Source: Kutzneria chonburiensis (lineage in GTDB: Bacteria > Actinomycetota > Actinomycetes > Mycobacteriales > Pseudonocardiaceae). From it: a stretch of 64,000 nucleotides of DNA. This document shows positions 8,930 through 21,632 of this stretch, one piece after another. The notes under the pieces were generated by a model. The model had not been told where the DNA came from, did no database searches, and saw nothing but the letters and a program-made list of their open reading frames with translations. The DNA lies in assembly GCF_028622115.1 (NCBI RefSeq), contig NZ_CP097263.1:8122001-8186000 (forward strand). Direction: 5' to 3'. Position numbers and translations under genes: made by a program. Numbering within the stretch: the stretch's first letter is position 1; the number at the start of each line of letters is the position of its first letter.

Positions 8930-10207
8930 TCACAGCATCCCGTGCGGGGTGACGATGTACACGACACCGCCGCTGCCGCTGCCGGTACCGCCTGAGGGCA
9001 GCGGCCGCTCGGTGCGGAGCCAGACGTTCTCGAACTGGCTGCGCTTGTAGACGTTGCGCACGGCCGGGTCGTCGTTGGAGGCCGGGTCGTTGACGATGAC
9101 GTCGCCGGTCGGCGTGAAGCCGATGACGACCATGATGTGCCCGGACGTGGAGTAGCCGGCGCCGTCGAGCTCGCTGGCCTGGAAGGACTGCGACGTGATC
9201 ACGGGGATGCCGCGCCGGATGTAGCGTTCCATGTCCTGCAAGGAATGCAGCCGGGTGATGTGCGCGTCGAGCCCGTAGCTGGCGGCGTAGGCGGCGTTGA
9301 ACGGCCAGTTGCCGGCGCCCTGGTAGTCGTAGTCGTAGGTGTTGCGGGCGGCGTAGTCGACCTGGGGGTCGGCGTAGGACGGGTCGACCCAGGAAAGTTG
9401 TTGCGCGGTGGGGTGTTTGCCCCAGTACTCGACGACCATCTGCGTCGAAGTGGGGCTGCACCAGGCCTCGCCGCCGCCGTCGTACTCGGGGTACTGGCCC
9501 TTGTGGATGTCCTGCGAGTAGCGGGGAACGGGTAGCTCGATGCCCCACGCTCCGCCAGAAGGACTGGTGGGCACGGAGAAACGGTCGGGAATGGCCGACG
9601 TCATCGCGCCGACCATGCGCAGGGTGGGGGAGACGTGCGTGCCCTGGAGCCGGTAGAGGGTGACCCGCAGCTGGTACGACATCAGCTGCACGCCGTCGGC
9701 GGCCTCGAAGGTGTCGACGTCGATGGTGCCGGTGGCGTCGGTCTGGTTGGGCACGCTGGTGCGGTGGATGTCCTGGTCGCCGGAGGCCCACCGACCCATG
9801 ACGTACCAACCGGTCTGGGTGCCGGTCGACGACGTGCCCCGCATCTCGACCTGGAGCCAGGTGCCGGCCGGCGTGCTGGCGTTCCACGACGCGATCAGCT
9901 GCGTGGCGCCGAAACGCTGGCTGTAGCGGGGAGAGGTCCAGGTGCCGTAGTCGTAGGTCTTGGTGGTCCCCAAGGCCGGCTCGGTGTGCTGGATGCTGCC
10001 GGCGGGCCGGCCGATGACCAGGCCGTTGCGGACGAGCAGGCCGTCGGAGTGTCCACTGTGGAAGTCGGCGCTGCTCCAGTGGTGGAAGTCCACCGGCGCG
10101 GCGGTGGTCGCGGCGACGGCGGGGGCGGCGGTCAGCTGCGCGATGAGGGCACCGGCGACGGTGCCCACCACGGCGAGCCTGGTCAACCTGTTGTGCACAG
10201 GGCTCAT
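8930..10207 (-). CDS. Secreted C39-like cysteine peptidase
   Basis: The 425-residue product starts at the ATG at 10207, which overlaps the upstream stop as ATGA and has a GAGGAG site. A signal peptide (residues 1-28, ending APAVAA) leads to a beta-rich region of about 190 residues and then a C39_2-type papain-fold domain. The likely triad is Cys in GEAWCSPTS, His in TSGHIMVVIG and Asn/Asp in VNDPASN. Known members are extracellular peptidases or bacteriocin-leader-like proteases; the target is unknown. It is the second gene of an operon with a GHL10 protein, suggesting joint action on cell wall or extracellular glycoconjugates. Confidence 0.75.
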   Translation of the reverse strand: MSPVHNRLTRLAVVGTVAGALIAQLTAAPAVAATTAAPVDFHHWSSADFHSGHSDGLLVRNGLVIGRPAGSIQHTEPALGTTKTYDYGTWTSPRYSQRFGATQLIASWNASTPAGTWLQVEMRGTSSTGTQTGWYVMGRWASGDQDIHRTSVPNQTDATGTIDVDTFEAADGVQLMSYQLRVTLYRLQGTHVSPTLRMVGAMTSAIPDRFSVPTSPSGGAWGIELPVPRYSQDIHKGQYPEYDGGGEAWCSPTSTQMVVEYWGKHPTAQQLSWVDPSYADPQVDYAARNTYDYDYQGAGNWPFNAAYAASYGLDAHITRLHSLQDMERYIRRGIPVITSQSFQASELDGAGYSTSGHIMVVIGFTPTGDVIVNDPASNDDPAVRNVYKRSQFENVWLRTERPLPSGGTGSGSGGVVYIVTPHGML

Positions 10208-11649
10208 CGGTACTCCTCGGTGATGCTCGGACGGCTCTCGTGGTGCGTGCGGTCCAGCGCGGTGACCGCGTAGCTGTGCCGGCCAGTGGGCAGGGTGAAG
10301 GTGTTGCCGCGCAGCGTGGTGAGCAGGTGACCGTCCTGGTAGACGGCGTATGACGTGCCGAAACCGAGCCAGTGCAAGGTGTTCCCGTGCAGCGGCAGCA
10401 GGAGCGGTGGCAGTGGGGCGTGTCCGGCGACGGTGGGCCGCACGGGGACGATGGCCGGCTGGGCGTAGAGATCGGTACGCAGACGGTCGGCGAAGCCCAG
10501 CGGATTGGCCAGCAAGGTGGTGGTGTTGAACAGGATGTCGCCGTTCACGCCGGGCGTGGTGCGGTTGAGGGCGATGTGCCGAGGCATCTCCTCGGGGTTC
10601 AGCCAGGCGGCCGGGCTGGGCGTACCGATCTTGTACACGGCCTGGCCGACGTACAGCGAAACCCCGGTGCCGGCGACCTCGTGGGCCCACCACGGCAGTA
10701 GCTTGCCGTAGTCGGCGATGGTGTAGCCGACGGGCCAGTACAGCTGCGGCGCGATGTAGTCGACCCAGCGGTTGCGGATCCAGGTCCGGGTGTCGGCGTA
10801 CAGGTCGTCGTAGTCGTGCACGCCGCCCTGCGTGTCGGAGCCGGTCGGGTCGGTGCGCGCGTCCCGCCAGATGCCGAAGGGGCTGACGCCGAACGCGATC
10901 CACGGCTTCATCCCGTGGATCCCCGACGACAGCTCGCTGATCAGCTTGTTCACGTTGTCCCGCCGCCAGTCGGCGACGGTCGCGAAGCCCCCGCCGTACT
11001 GCGCGAACGTCGCCTGGTCGGGGAACTGTTGCCCGGCAACGGGATACGGGTAGAAGTAGTCGTCGAAGTGCACGCCGTCGAGGTCGTAGCGACGGGTCGT
11101 GTCCAGGATGACCCGCTCCACGAACTGCCGTACGGCCGGAATGCCCGGGTTGTAGTAGAGCTGATTGCCGTAGCCCACAACCCAGTCGGGATGCAGCCGC
11201 GCCGGATGGGTCGGTACGAGCTTGGTCACGTCACTCTGCAGGCTGATCCGATACGGGTTGAACCACGCGTGGAATTCGAGGTCACGCTTGTGCGCCTCGG
11301 CGACCAGGAATCGCAGCGGGTCGTAGCCGGGATCCTGGCCCTGCGTCCCGGTCAGGTACTGCGACCACGGCTCCAGCGAAGAGGGGTAGAAAGCGTCGGC
11401 ACTGGGACGGATCTGCACGAAAACGGCGTTGATACCGATTGCCTTGGCCCGGTCGAGCAGGCTCACGTACTCCTGCTTCTGCTGCGCCGCCGGCAGCCCG
11501 GCCTTGGACGGCCAGTCGATGTTGGCCACGCTGGCGATCCACAGGCCCCGCAGTTCCCGTGGCGCGGCAACGGAAGCAGCCTGTGCCGCTGCGGGTAGTG
11601 CCGTGAGCACGCTCAGTAGCGCTGTCAGCACAATCGCCAGCCGTCGCAC
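10204..11649 (-). CDS. Secreted GHL10-family glycosyl hydrolase-like protein
   Basis: A 481-residue protein with a signal peptide (residues 1-24) and then the GHL10/DUF187 barrel: RELRGLWIASVANIDWPSK, GINAVFVQIRPSADAFYPS, FHAWFNPYR, YDLDGVHFDDYFYP. The C-terminus has a beta-rich, Fn3-like tail. Family members are thought to cleave glycosidic bonds in cell-wall-associated glycans, some in denuded peptidoglycan. It is the first gene of a two-gene leftward operon and overlaps the downstream peptidase start by four bases. Confidence 0.82.
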   Translation of the reverse strand: MRRLAIVLTALLSVLTALPAAAQAASVAAPRELRGLWIASVANIDWPSKAGLPAAQQKQEYVSLLDRAKAIGINAVFVQIRPSADAFYPSSLEPWSQYLTGTQGQDPGYDPLRFLVAEAHKRDLEFHAWFNPYRISLQSDVTKLVPTHPARLHPDWVVGYGNQLYYNPGIPAVRQFVERVILDTTRRYDLDGVHFDDYFYPYPVAGQQFPDQATFAQYGGGFATVADWRRDNVNKLISELSSGIHGMKPWIAFGVSPFGIWRDARTDPTGSDTQGGVHDYDDLYADTRTWIRNRWVDYIAPQLYWPVGYTIADYGKLLPWWAHEVAGTGVSLYVGQAVYKIGTPSPAAWLNPEEMPRHIALNRTTPGVNGDILFNTTTLLANPLGFADRLRTDLYAQPAIVPVRPTVAGHAPLPPLLLPLHGNTLHWLGFGTSYAVYQDGHLLTTLRGNTFTLPTGRHSYAVTALDRTHHESRPSITEEYR

Positions 11650-11755
11650 GCCGTCACCTCACTCATCGCCCTTGGTCAAGGATTTTCGCGATGCTGGGCG
11701 ACGATGTAAAGAACCGCCTAAGTGCAACTTCCGGCAATTCCGCCGATCGGTGGGC

Positions 11756-12400
11756 TCAGACCAGGGCCGGGGTCCGCACGATCGGCCGCGTGACCGTGAC
11801 CAGATCCACGACCAGCGCCACCAGCAGCACGATGCCGACGGACAGCGCGACACCGGCCACGGTGTCGGTGAAGTAGTGGAATCCGTAGACGAGCAGCGCC
11901 AGCACCACGATGACGGACACCGCCAACAGCAGCACCCCGACTGCCACCCGCAGCGCAAGGGTCAGGCCGGCGCCGAGCACGATCACGGCCAGCACCGTGC
12001 AGGTTGAGAGCATGCCGACGGTGTGCCCGCTGGGATACGACAGCCAGTTGTTGTATCGGCGCTGCACCAACGGCTTCAGCACCACCTCGGTCAACCCGAT
12101 CGCCACGGCCGGCCCGATGGCCGCCAGCGCGGCAATGTCCGGACGGGCCCGCAACAACGCCGTCACGACCACGACCGCGAGCACCGTGCCGACGATGGGC
12201 AGATCGGCGACGTGGAGCAATTGGTACAGCAGCACCCGAAAGCGCCCGAAGATCGTGAACAGCCAGTCGTCCACGGCGTTGTCGAGCGCGCCGGCGCGAC
12301 GTTCCCGGTGGTAGAGCACCGCCCCCACGGCGACGACGGCGGCGCACAGCACGACGAGGCCGACGGCGGGTCGGCGGGCCCGTGGCGGCAGCAGACTCAC
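11756..12400 (-). CDS. PAP2-family membrane phosphatase
   Basis: A 214-residue, highly hydrophobic protein with about six membrane segments and the phosphatase signature in three parts: KPLVQRR, YPSGH and GFHYFTDTVAG. The last part has the usual His and Asp but lacks the leading Ser-Arg of the strict SRxxxxxHxxxD form. Such enzymes dephosphorylate phosphatidate or undecaprenyl pyrophosphate at the outer membrane face. It is a single gene, divergent from the type II thioesterase. Confidence 0.78.
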   Translation of the reverse strand: MSLLPPRARRPAVGLVVLCAAVVAVGAVLYHRERRAGALDNAVDDWLFTIFGRFRVLLYQLLHVADLPIVGTVLAVVVVTALLRARPDIAALAAIGPAVAIGLTEVVLKPLVQRRYNNWLSYPSGHTVGMLSTCTVLAVIVLGAGLTLALRVAVGVLLLAVSVIVVLALLVYGFHYFTDTVAGVALSVGIVLLVALVVDLVTVTRPIVRTPALV

Positions 12401-12435
12401 CCCACCAGGCTACGGGCACGGGTTAGGTTGATCCG

Positions 12436-13193
12436 GTGAGCACGGGAGCCAAGATCTTGGTCCGGCCGCGGCCGCGGCCCAGGCCAGCCGGGTGCTGGTG
12501 TGCATCGGCTACAGCGGCGGCGGCACCGCCCCGTTCCGGCCGTGGGCGACGCAGCTGCCGGACGACACTGAGCTGGTGCTGGTCTGCTACCCGGGGCGGG
12601 AGGGCCGGTTCACCGAGCCGTACGCCACCGAGTGGGATCCGCTGTGCGACGACGTGGTCGATGCCGTCGCCACCGATGTCGCGGACCGGCCGTACGTGCT
12701 GTTCGGGCACAGCATGGGCGCGGTGATGGCGTTCGAGGTGGCGGCGCGGGCCGAACGGCGCGGGCGTGGACCGTCGACGCTGACCGTGTCGGCCAGCGAG
12801 GCACCGACGGACTGGCCGGTGCGCGACGGCACGCCGCCCAACCTGGAGCAGAGCAACGAGGAGCTGGTGCACTGGATGAGCACGGTCGGCCAGCTGCCGC
12901 AGGCGCTGCTGGACGAGCCGGAGCTGGTGGACATGGCGGTTTCGCTGCTGCGGGCCGACCTCACGGTGAGCCGCAGCTACCGCTACCGGCCGGGCACCAC
13001 GGTGCAGGCGCCGATGCAGGTCATCTACGGCACGGAGGACGGCCGGGCCCCGGCCGGGCACGCGCAGCGGTGGACCGGGCTGGCCGGCGGCCGGGTGCGG
13101 GTGGACGAGCTGCCCGGCGGCCACTTCTACACGCCGGAGATCTGGGCCGCCTTCCCGAGTCGAATCGCTTCGCTCGGTTCGTTCACGAAATGA
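12436..13193 (+). CDS. Type II (editing) thioesterase, frameshifted near its N-terminus
   Basis: From 12492 the frame encodes an alpha/beta hydrolase with CIGYSGGG, the nucleophile elbow GHSMG, and His in GGHFYTPE, typical of type II thioesterases that clear misprimed carrier proteins. The N-terminal strand of the family appears in a different frame from GTG 12436 (STGAKILVRPRPRP); adding one C in the CCC at 12478-12480 restores a continuous reading into ASRVLVCIG. The GTG at 12492 has no ribosome site, so 12436 is the likelier start. No polyketide or peptide synthetase lies in the window, so its partner is elsewhere. Confidence 0.72.
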
Positions 13194-13202
13194 ACATAAC
13201 GG

Positions 13203-13222
13203 TCCCCCGACGCATCGGGGGA
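13203..13222 (+). terminator. Hairpin after the thioesterase gene
   Basis: TCCCCCGA and TCGGGGGA pair perfectly around CGCA, nine bases after the stop. No T-run follows, so efficiency is uncertain. Confidence 0.55.
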
Positions 13223-13260
13223 TCGCCACGGTTACCGGTTCCTAAACCTGCAACTACTTG

Positions 13261-13301
13261 AAAATGAAACCAGGCGGGTCACTGGCTGTGACCCGCCTGG
13301 T
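13261..13301 (-). terminator. Intrinsic terminator of the XRE gene
   Basis: A 14-bp perfect stem (13269-13282 with 13288-13301, loop TGGCT) is followed, in the leftward reading, by a T-rich tract complementary to AAAATGAAA. It lies about 75 bases beyond the XRE stop. Confidence 0.8.
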
Positions 13302-13375
13302 CGCGTCACGGGATGTTCAGTCGGCACGGCGGGGGTTCGCGCCACTTTTTCCCGGTCGGCGAAGTTCGACCCGAT

Positions 13376-13735
13376 CTACCGCCCGGCCGGTGGCACGCCA
13401 CCGGCGATCAGGTCCGCGTACGGCTGCGTCGGCCTCGACGCGGCGCGCACCAGCTGGCCGTCGGCCTTGGACCGCTCGACCGAGCTGCTGTGCTCCCGAT
13501 ACGCGTTGTACAGCGCGCCACCCGAGTGCAACGCCTTCTCTGCATGAAAGGCGAAGTCCCGGGACGGCGGTTTGGCCCCACTCTCCACTTTGGACACGTA
13601 TGAGCGGTCGTAGCCCATCCGTCGCGCGAGTGTGGTCCTCGACAGCCCGCGCAGCGTCCGCCAACGCTTGAGTTCTCCAGCGAAGACGTTCGCGGCGGTC
13701 TCGGCATCATCAGCCGGGAATTGGCCAGTCGCCAT
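13376..13735 (-). CDS. XRE-family helix-turn-helix regulator
   Basis: A 119-residue protein. The HTH is clear at about residues 18-60 (ELKRWRTLRGLSRTTLARRM, then YDRSYVSKVESGAKPPS). I chose the ATG at 13735 because GGGGAGG lies at the right distance; a longer reading upstream has no such site. It resembles the short DNA-binding proteins that in streptomycetes pair with DUF397 proteins, although no such partner is present. It is leftward, downstream of the TetR gene, with its own terminator. Confidence 0.75.
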   Translation of the reverse strand: MATGQFPADDAETAANVFAGELKRWRTLRGLSRTTLARRMGYDRSYVSKVESGAKPPSRDFAFHAEKALHSGGALYNAYREHSSSVERSKADGQLVRAASRPTQPYADLIAGGVPPAGR

Positions 13736-13790
13736 TGTCACCTCCCCAGATTTGACCGTGGAGGCCCGACAGTACTCCCTGCGCAACTCG

Positions 13791-14426
13791 TCAGTATACA
13801 GTTTCGCGAAGTCCATCCGATCGTCGTGCAACCGACCGGGGGACCGCCCTTGACCTGTGGTGGACAATGACCGCCGCGGCCGTCTGGAACAGCAGGCCGG
13901 CCGCTTCGTCGTCCCGCGCCGGATCCCCGGTCGCGATCCACTCGAGCACCGAGTTGAGCACGAGATCGGTCACGCCCCGAGCCAGCCACGAGCGCAGCTG
14001 GGGGTCGCGTACCGAGTCGCCGAGCGTCTGCTCGGCCACCTGCACGGTCTGCGCCACCAGCTCCTGCGCGTACGCGGCGAACGCCGGCTCCCGCACCGCG
14101 TGCCGGAACAGCAGTGTGAAGCCGGCGGGGTCGCGGCGGGCCGCGGCCAGCAGGGCGCGCAGGCCGGCGGCGGTGTCGTAGCCGAACTGGGAGCTGTCGA
14201 CCAGCCGCCGCCAGGTGGCGTCCAGCGCCGCGGTGTAGATGTCCTTCTTGGTGGCGTAGTGCCGGTACAGGATGATCTTGGTGACGCCGGCCTCGGCGGC
14301 GACGTCGTCCATCGAGGTGCCGGCATAACCGCCGCCGGCGAACGCGCGGGCCGCCGCGGCCACGATGCTGGCGGCCCGTTCCTCGCGCGGCATCAACCGT
14401 CGGCCGGCGCCGCCGACTTCGCGCAT
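13791..14426 (-). CDS. TetR-family transcriptional regulator
   Basis: A 211-residue protein with a canonical N-terminal HTH (AAARAFAGGGYAGTSMDDVA, then GVTKIILYRHYATKKDIY) and a helical ligand domain. Arg/Ser-rich residues close the C-terminus. It is divergent from the encapsulin operon across about 800 bases, so it may regulate itself, that operon, or both. The candidate dyad at 14498-14513 lies 72 bases before its start. The inducer is unknown. Confidence 0.82.
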   Translation of the reverse strand: MREVGGAGRRLMPREERAASIVAAAARAFAGGGYAGTSMDDVAAEAGVTKIILYRHYATKKDIYTAALDATWRRLVDSSQFGYDTAAGLRALLAAARRDPAGFTLLFRHAVREPAFAAYAQELVAQTVQVAEQTLGDSVRDPQLRSWLARGVTDLVLNSVLEWIATGDPARDDEAAGLLFQTAAAVIVHHRSRAVPRSVARRSDGLRETVY

Positions 14427-15221
14427 CGCAGTGCTCCCGTCAGGCTGGGAGCCTCGACCGTACCGGGTGCGCGGCGGTCATCGTGAAGAGCTGACCGGGT
14501 CACACCGGTGACCTGACGAAGTGTCACGAACTTTTGGGCAATGGGAGCTGTGGGTAAGTGCACGAGGTCGGCCGCTGTCGCGTTATGTCACCGGTCCGTG
14601 CCATCCATTGCCGGTTTATCGATCGCGATTTCGGGCGACGCGAATAACACGATTGTTCTTCCCGATGTGGTGACTTTGGGTGAGTGATCCGTCACGTCTT
14701 GTTTCTTGTGCACGCAACCAGTCGGCGCTCGCGGGCGGTGACCGCTCGCCACCCGGATGGCCGAAAGGCGGGCCTGCTCTGCCGAGTCGCGTCTCTTTCG
14801 AGTGGTTTGCCGGAGGTCCCATGACCCGATCGCCGAGGGGCGTCGCGAGCGCCTTCGCGCTTTGTCGAGCGAGGGTTCCGCGGTGAAGAGAACCCGAATG
14901 GCGGTGCACTGCTACCCCGCTGTCCTATTGCCGGCCGGTGAGCGGGCGATATCCGTGAGCGGTGCTACGCACGGTGGCTCGTTACTAGCCGGGTTGGGTG
15001 AACAAAAGACCAAACTTCTGGCCGCTCAATAGTCACCCGCTCGGGCGACTGTACGTCCGCTGAACGGCGGTGCTAGTTTCGCTTCTGTTGGCGCTCATAT
15101 CGTCCTGCGATCAATTCGCCAATATCTCGCTAACGACGGCGAGGTGGGGCGAATTGGGGTCCCGCCTATTCTTTTTCTCGTTTTCCTCCCTCTATGTCGA
15201 TCTCGTGAGGAGTTGTCGGTC
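14427..15221. other. Long intergenic region upstream of the encapsulin operon
   Basis: About 800 bases separate the TetR start from the first shell gene. I see no convincing gene: the open frames here lack ribosome sites and coding-type codon use, and AT content is locally higher than in the neighbours, for example around 14610-14690 and 15060-15190. The size and composition suggest a promoter region with several regulatory inputs. Apart from the dyad at 14498-14513, no recognisable element was found. Confidence 0.5.
14498..14513. promoter_or_regulatory. Candidate TetR operator
   Basis: GGTCAC-ACCG-GTGACC is a perfect 6-bp dyad in the TetR/encapsulin intergenic region, closer to the TetR gene. 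Self-regulation by the adjacent TetR protein is inferred. Confidence 0.4.
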
Positions 15222-16640
15222 GTGACGGAGACGTTGGAGCCGGGAGCAGGACTTGAGCAAGGGCAGTCCCAGCTGAGCCTGGGCACGGCCGCCGCGCGGA
15301 ACCTGTCGACCACGACCAAGTCCGTGCCGCAGATGCAGGGCATCACCTCGCGCTGGCTGCTGCGGGTGCTGCCGTGGACGCAGGTCAACGGCGGTGTGTT
15401 CCGGGTCAACCGGCGGCTGAGCTACACCGTCGGCGACGGCCGCATCGAGTTCACCAAGACCGGCGCGGACGTCCGGGTGATCCCGGCCGAGCTGGGCGAG
15501 CTTCCGCTGCTGCGCGGCTTCGAGGAGATGGAGGTGCTGGACGCGCTGGCCAACCGGTTCCGCCAGCACGAGTTCGCGCCCGGCGACGTGATCGCCGAGG
15601 CCGGCGGCGGCGCGGACCGGGTGTACCTCATCGCCCACGGCAAGATCAACAAGGTCGGCACCGGCAAGTACGGCGACGAGTCCGTGCTGGGCACGCTGGC
15701 CGACGGCGACTACTTCGGCGTCGACGCGCTGGTCGACCCGGAGGCCGGCTGGGAGTTCACCGCCAAGGCGGTCACCAGCGCCACCCTGCTCTCGCTGACC
15801 CGCGCCGACTTCCAGGCGCTGACCGACCAGTCGGCCGAGCTGCGCGAGCAGGTCGTGATGTTCCAGGCCAACGCCGCGCTGGGCCGCGCCGACGACAGCG
15901 GCGAGGCGGAGATCAGCCTGTCCTCCGGCCACACCGGCGAGCCCGACCTGCCCGGCACCTTCGTCGACTACGACGCCTCGCCGCGTGAATACGAGCTGTC
16001 CGTCGCGCAGACCGTGCTGCGGGTGCACACCCGCGTCGCCGACCTCTACAACCAGCCGATGAACCAGACCGAGCAGCAGTTGCGCCTGACCATCGAGGCC
16101 CTGCGCGAACGCCAGGAGCACGAGCTGGTCAACAGCCGTGACTTCGGCCTGCTGCACAACGCCGACTTCAGCCAGCGCATCCACACCCGCACCGGCGCGC
16201 CGACCCCGGACGACATGGACAACCTGCTGGCCACCGTGTGGAAGGAGCCGACGGTCTTCCTGGCCCACCCGCGCACCATCGCGGCGTTCGGCCAGGAGTG
16301 CAACCGGGCCGGCATCTACCCGGGCAACACCGACTTCGGCGGCCACCAGATGCCGTCGTGGCGCGGCATCCCGATCCTGCCCTGCAACAAGATCCCGATC
16401 ACCGAGCAGCGCACCAGCTCGATCATCCTGATGCGCACCGGCGACGAGCACAACCAGGGCGTCGTCGGCCTGCACCAGACCGGGCTGCCCGACGAGTACC
16501 AGCCGGGGCTTTCCGTGCGCTTCATGAACATCAACGAGAAGGCGATCATCTCCTACCTGGTCAGCGTCTACTACTCGGCCGCCGTGATGGTGCCGGACGC
16601 GCTCGGCATCCTCGAGGACGTCCAGCTCGGCGCCGCCTGA
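15222..16640 (+). CDS. eshA: Family 2B (EshA-type) encapsulin shell protein, copy 1
   Basis: A 472-residue HK97-fold shell protein with an inserted cyclic-nucleotide-binding-like domain at about residues 98-215 ([30 protein letters not shown]). The N-arm and first shell part are residues 1-97 and the remaining shell part about 245-472 ([36 protein letters not shown]). This arrangement defines Family 2B encapsulins, to which Streptomyces EshA belongs. The phosphate-binding cassette is degenerate: FGV instead of FGE, and Trp177 where CAP-like proteins place Arg. The GTG start at 15222 has GAGGAG at 15207. It heads the four-gene operon and should form, with copy 2, a compartment around geosmin synthase. 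Confidence 0.9.
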   Translation: MTETLEPGAGLEQGQSQLSLGTAAARNLSTTTKSVPQMQGITSRWLLRVLPWTQVNGGVFRVNRRLSYTVGDGRIEFTKTGADVRVIPAELGELPLLRGFEEMEVLDALANRFRQHEFAPGDVIAEAGGGADRVYLIAHGKINKVGTGKYGDESVLGTLADGDYFGVDALVDPEAGWEFTAKAVTSATLLSLTRADFQALTDQSAELREQVVMFQANAALGRADDSGEAEISLSSGHTGEPDLPGTFVDYDASPREYELSVAQTVLRVHTRVADLYNQPMNQTEQQLRLTIEALRERQEHELVNSRDFGLLHNADFSQRIHTRTGAPTPDDMDNLLATVWKEPTVFLAHPRTIAAFGQECNRAGIYPGNTDFGGHQMPSWRGIPILPCNKIPITEQRTSSIILMRTGDEHNQGVVGLHQTGLPDEYQPGLSVRFMNINEKAIISYLVSVYYSAAVMVPDALGILEDVQLGAA

Positions 16641-16703
16641 CATCCCGACGCGGGCCGGTCCGGCCGTGGGCCCAACCAGCCCGCGGCCGGTCCGGCCACA
16701 CCG

Positions 16704-16743
16704 CCCGCACGCCGCCGGGGACGATCCCCCGCCGGCGTGCGGG
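16704..16743 (+). promoter_or_regulatory. Strong hairpin between the two shell genes
   Basis: CCCGCACGCCG at 16704-16714 pairs perfectly with CGGCGTGCGGG at 16733-16743, with further near-pairing inside. No T-run follows. It may attenuate readthrough or stabilise the upstream message, setting the ratio of the two shell proteins. Confidence 0.5.
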
Positions 16744-16790
16744 ACGCCACCGAAAAGCCTTCCGTGCCACCGTGATTGGAGCCATAGGTC

Positions 16791-20364
<3,574 letters not shown>

Positions 20365-20373
20365 GGTGAGGAG

Positions 20374-21414
20374 GTGGTTCCCATCGATGTGATCACGCAG
20401 CCCCGCTCGGCCGCCGACGTGCTGGCCTGGAGCCGGAACCTGGTCGATCCGGCGATGCGGGCGGCGGTGGACACGCTGCCCGCGTCCATGCGCCGGGTCG
20501 CCGGCTACCACTACGGCTGGTGGGACGCCGACGGCACGCCCCGTAGCGGCGACGCCGGCAAGGCCATCCGGCCAACGCTGGCCGTGCTGTGCGCCGATGC
20601 CGTCGGCGGGTCCATTGTGGACGCCGTGCCGGCCGCCGTCGCCGTGGAGATGGTGCACAACTTCTCGCTGCTGCACGACGACGTGATGGACGGGGACGTC
20701 AGCCGGCGGCACCGCCCGACCGCGTGGACCGTCTTCGGCACCGGCCCGGCCATCCTGGCCGGCGACGCCCTGTTGACGCTGGCCTTCGACGTGCTCGCCG
20801 GCAGCGGCCATCCGGGGTCGCGCGACGCCATGCGGATGATCAGCACGGCCGTGCAGGACCTGGTCGAGGGGCAGTGCGAGGACGTCTCCTTCGAGGAACG
20901 GTCCGATGTGGACCTGTCCGAGTGTCTGGGCATGGCCGGGGAGAAGACCGGCGCGCTGCTGGCCTGCTCCACCGCCATCGGCGCGCTGTACGGCGGCGGC
21001 ACCACGGCCCAGATCGAGCACATGCGGGTGTTCGGCGAGCATCTCGGGCTGGCCTTCCAGCTGGTGGACGATCTCCTGGGCATCTGGGGCGATCCACGGG
21101 TGACCGGCAAGCCCGTGCACTCCGATCTGGTCAGCCGCAAGAAGTCCCTGCCCGTTGTCGCCGCGCTCACGTCCGGTGAGCCCGCCGCCGCCGAGCTCGC
21201 CTCCCTGTACGGCAGGCAGGACTCACTGTCCGATGTGGAGCTTGCCCGCGCCGCCGAACTGGTCGACCTGGCCGGTGGCAAGTCGTGGACCCAGCGCGAG
21301 GCCGTCGACCAGCTCGATCTGGCGTTGGCCGAGCTCGCCCTGGCCGCCCCGGTGCCTCGGGCCGCCGCCGAGCTGACCGCGTTGGCGCGGTTGGTGACCC
21401 GACGCGACCACTGA
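20374..21414 (+). CDS. Polyprenyl (probably farnesyl) diphosphate synthase
   Basis: A 346-residue all-alpha trans-prenyltransferase. The first Asp-rich motif is DDVMD at 102-106 and the second DDLLGIWGD at 232-240, with the usual downstream Lys-rich segment DLVSRKKSLP. A Phe five residues before the first motif limits chain length, compatible with C15 or C20 products; sequence alone does not decide. As the last gene behind geosmin synthase, making farnesyl diphosphate for it is the economical reading. It has no PTGxGT tag. The start is GTG 20374; GTG 20389 is an alternative, with GAGGAGG upstream. Confidence 0.85.
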   Translation: MVPIDVITQPRSAADVLAWSRNLVDPAMRAAVDTLPASMRRVAGYHYGWWDADGTPRSGDAGKAIRPTLAVLCADAVGGSIVDAVPAAVAVEMVHNFSLLHDDVMDGDVSRRHRPTAWTVFGTGPAILAGDALLTLAFDVLAGSGHPGSRDAMRMISTAVQDLVEGQCEDVSFEERSDVDLSECLGMAGEKTGALLACSTAIGALYGGGTTAQIEHMRVFGEHLGLAFQLVDDLLGIWGDPRVTGKPVHSDLVSRKKSLPVVAALTSGEPAAAELASLYGRQDSLSDVELARAAELVDLAGGKSWTQREAVDQLDLALAELALAAPVPRAAAELTALARLVTRRDH

Positions 21415-21429
21415 ACCGGTCGCGCCCCG

Positions 21430-21472
21430 CGGCCGAGCCGGCCCCCAGCCGGTTCGGCCGTTTTGGGCTTTT
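21430..21472 (+). terminator. Intrinsic terminator of the encapsulin-geosmin operon
   Basis: A 13-bp stem (21430-21442 with 21448-21460, one G-T pair, loop CCCCA) is followed by TTTTGGGCTTTT. It starts 16 bases after the polyprenyl synthase stop and gives the operon a defined end. Confidence 0.85.
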
Positions 21473-21632
21473 AGGGCGAATGCCGTGGCCGTCAGCGTAG
21501 TCCTTGGGCGGCAACGGGACCAGCCGCCGTTGGTCGGGTGGGCAGTGGACGTTCGTCGGTTGTTTCGGCGCGGTCGTGGGAGATTGACTGACCGGCGACG
21601 ATCATCGGCGACGACTGCCCGAGGTGGGTCCC

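Noticed and set aside
8930-10903. Longer start for the C39-like peptidase extending into the GHL10 gene
   Set aside because: The ATG at 10207 has a good ribosome site, overlaps the GHL10 stop as ATGA and is followed by a proper signal peptide.
14616-15032. Small open frames in the spacer before the shell operon
   Set aside because: They lack ribosome sites, their composition is not coding-like, and no motif is recognised.
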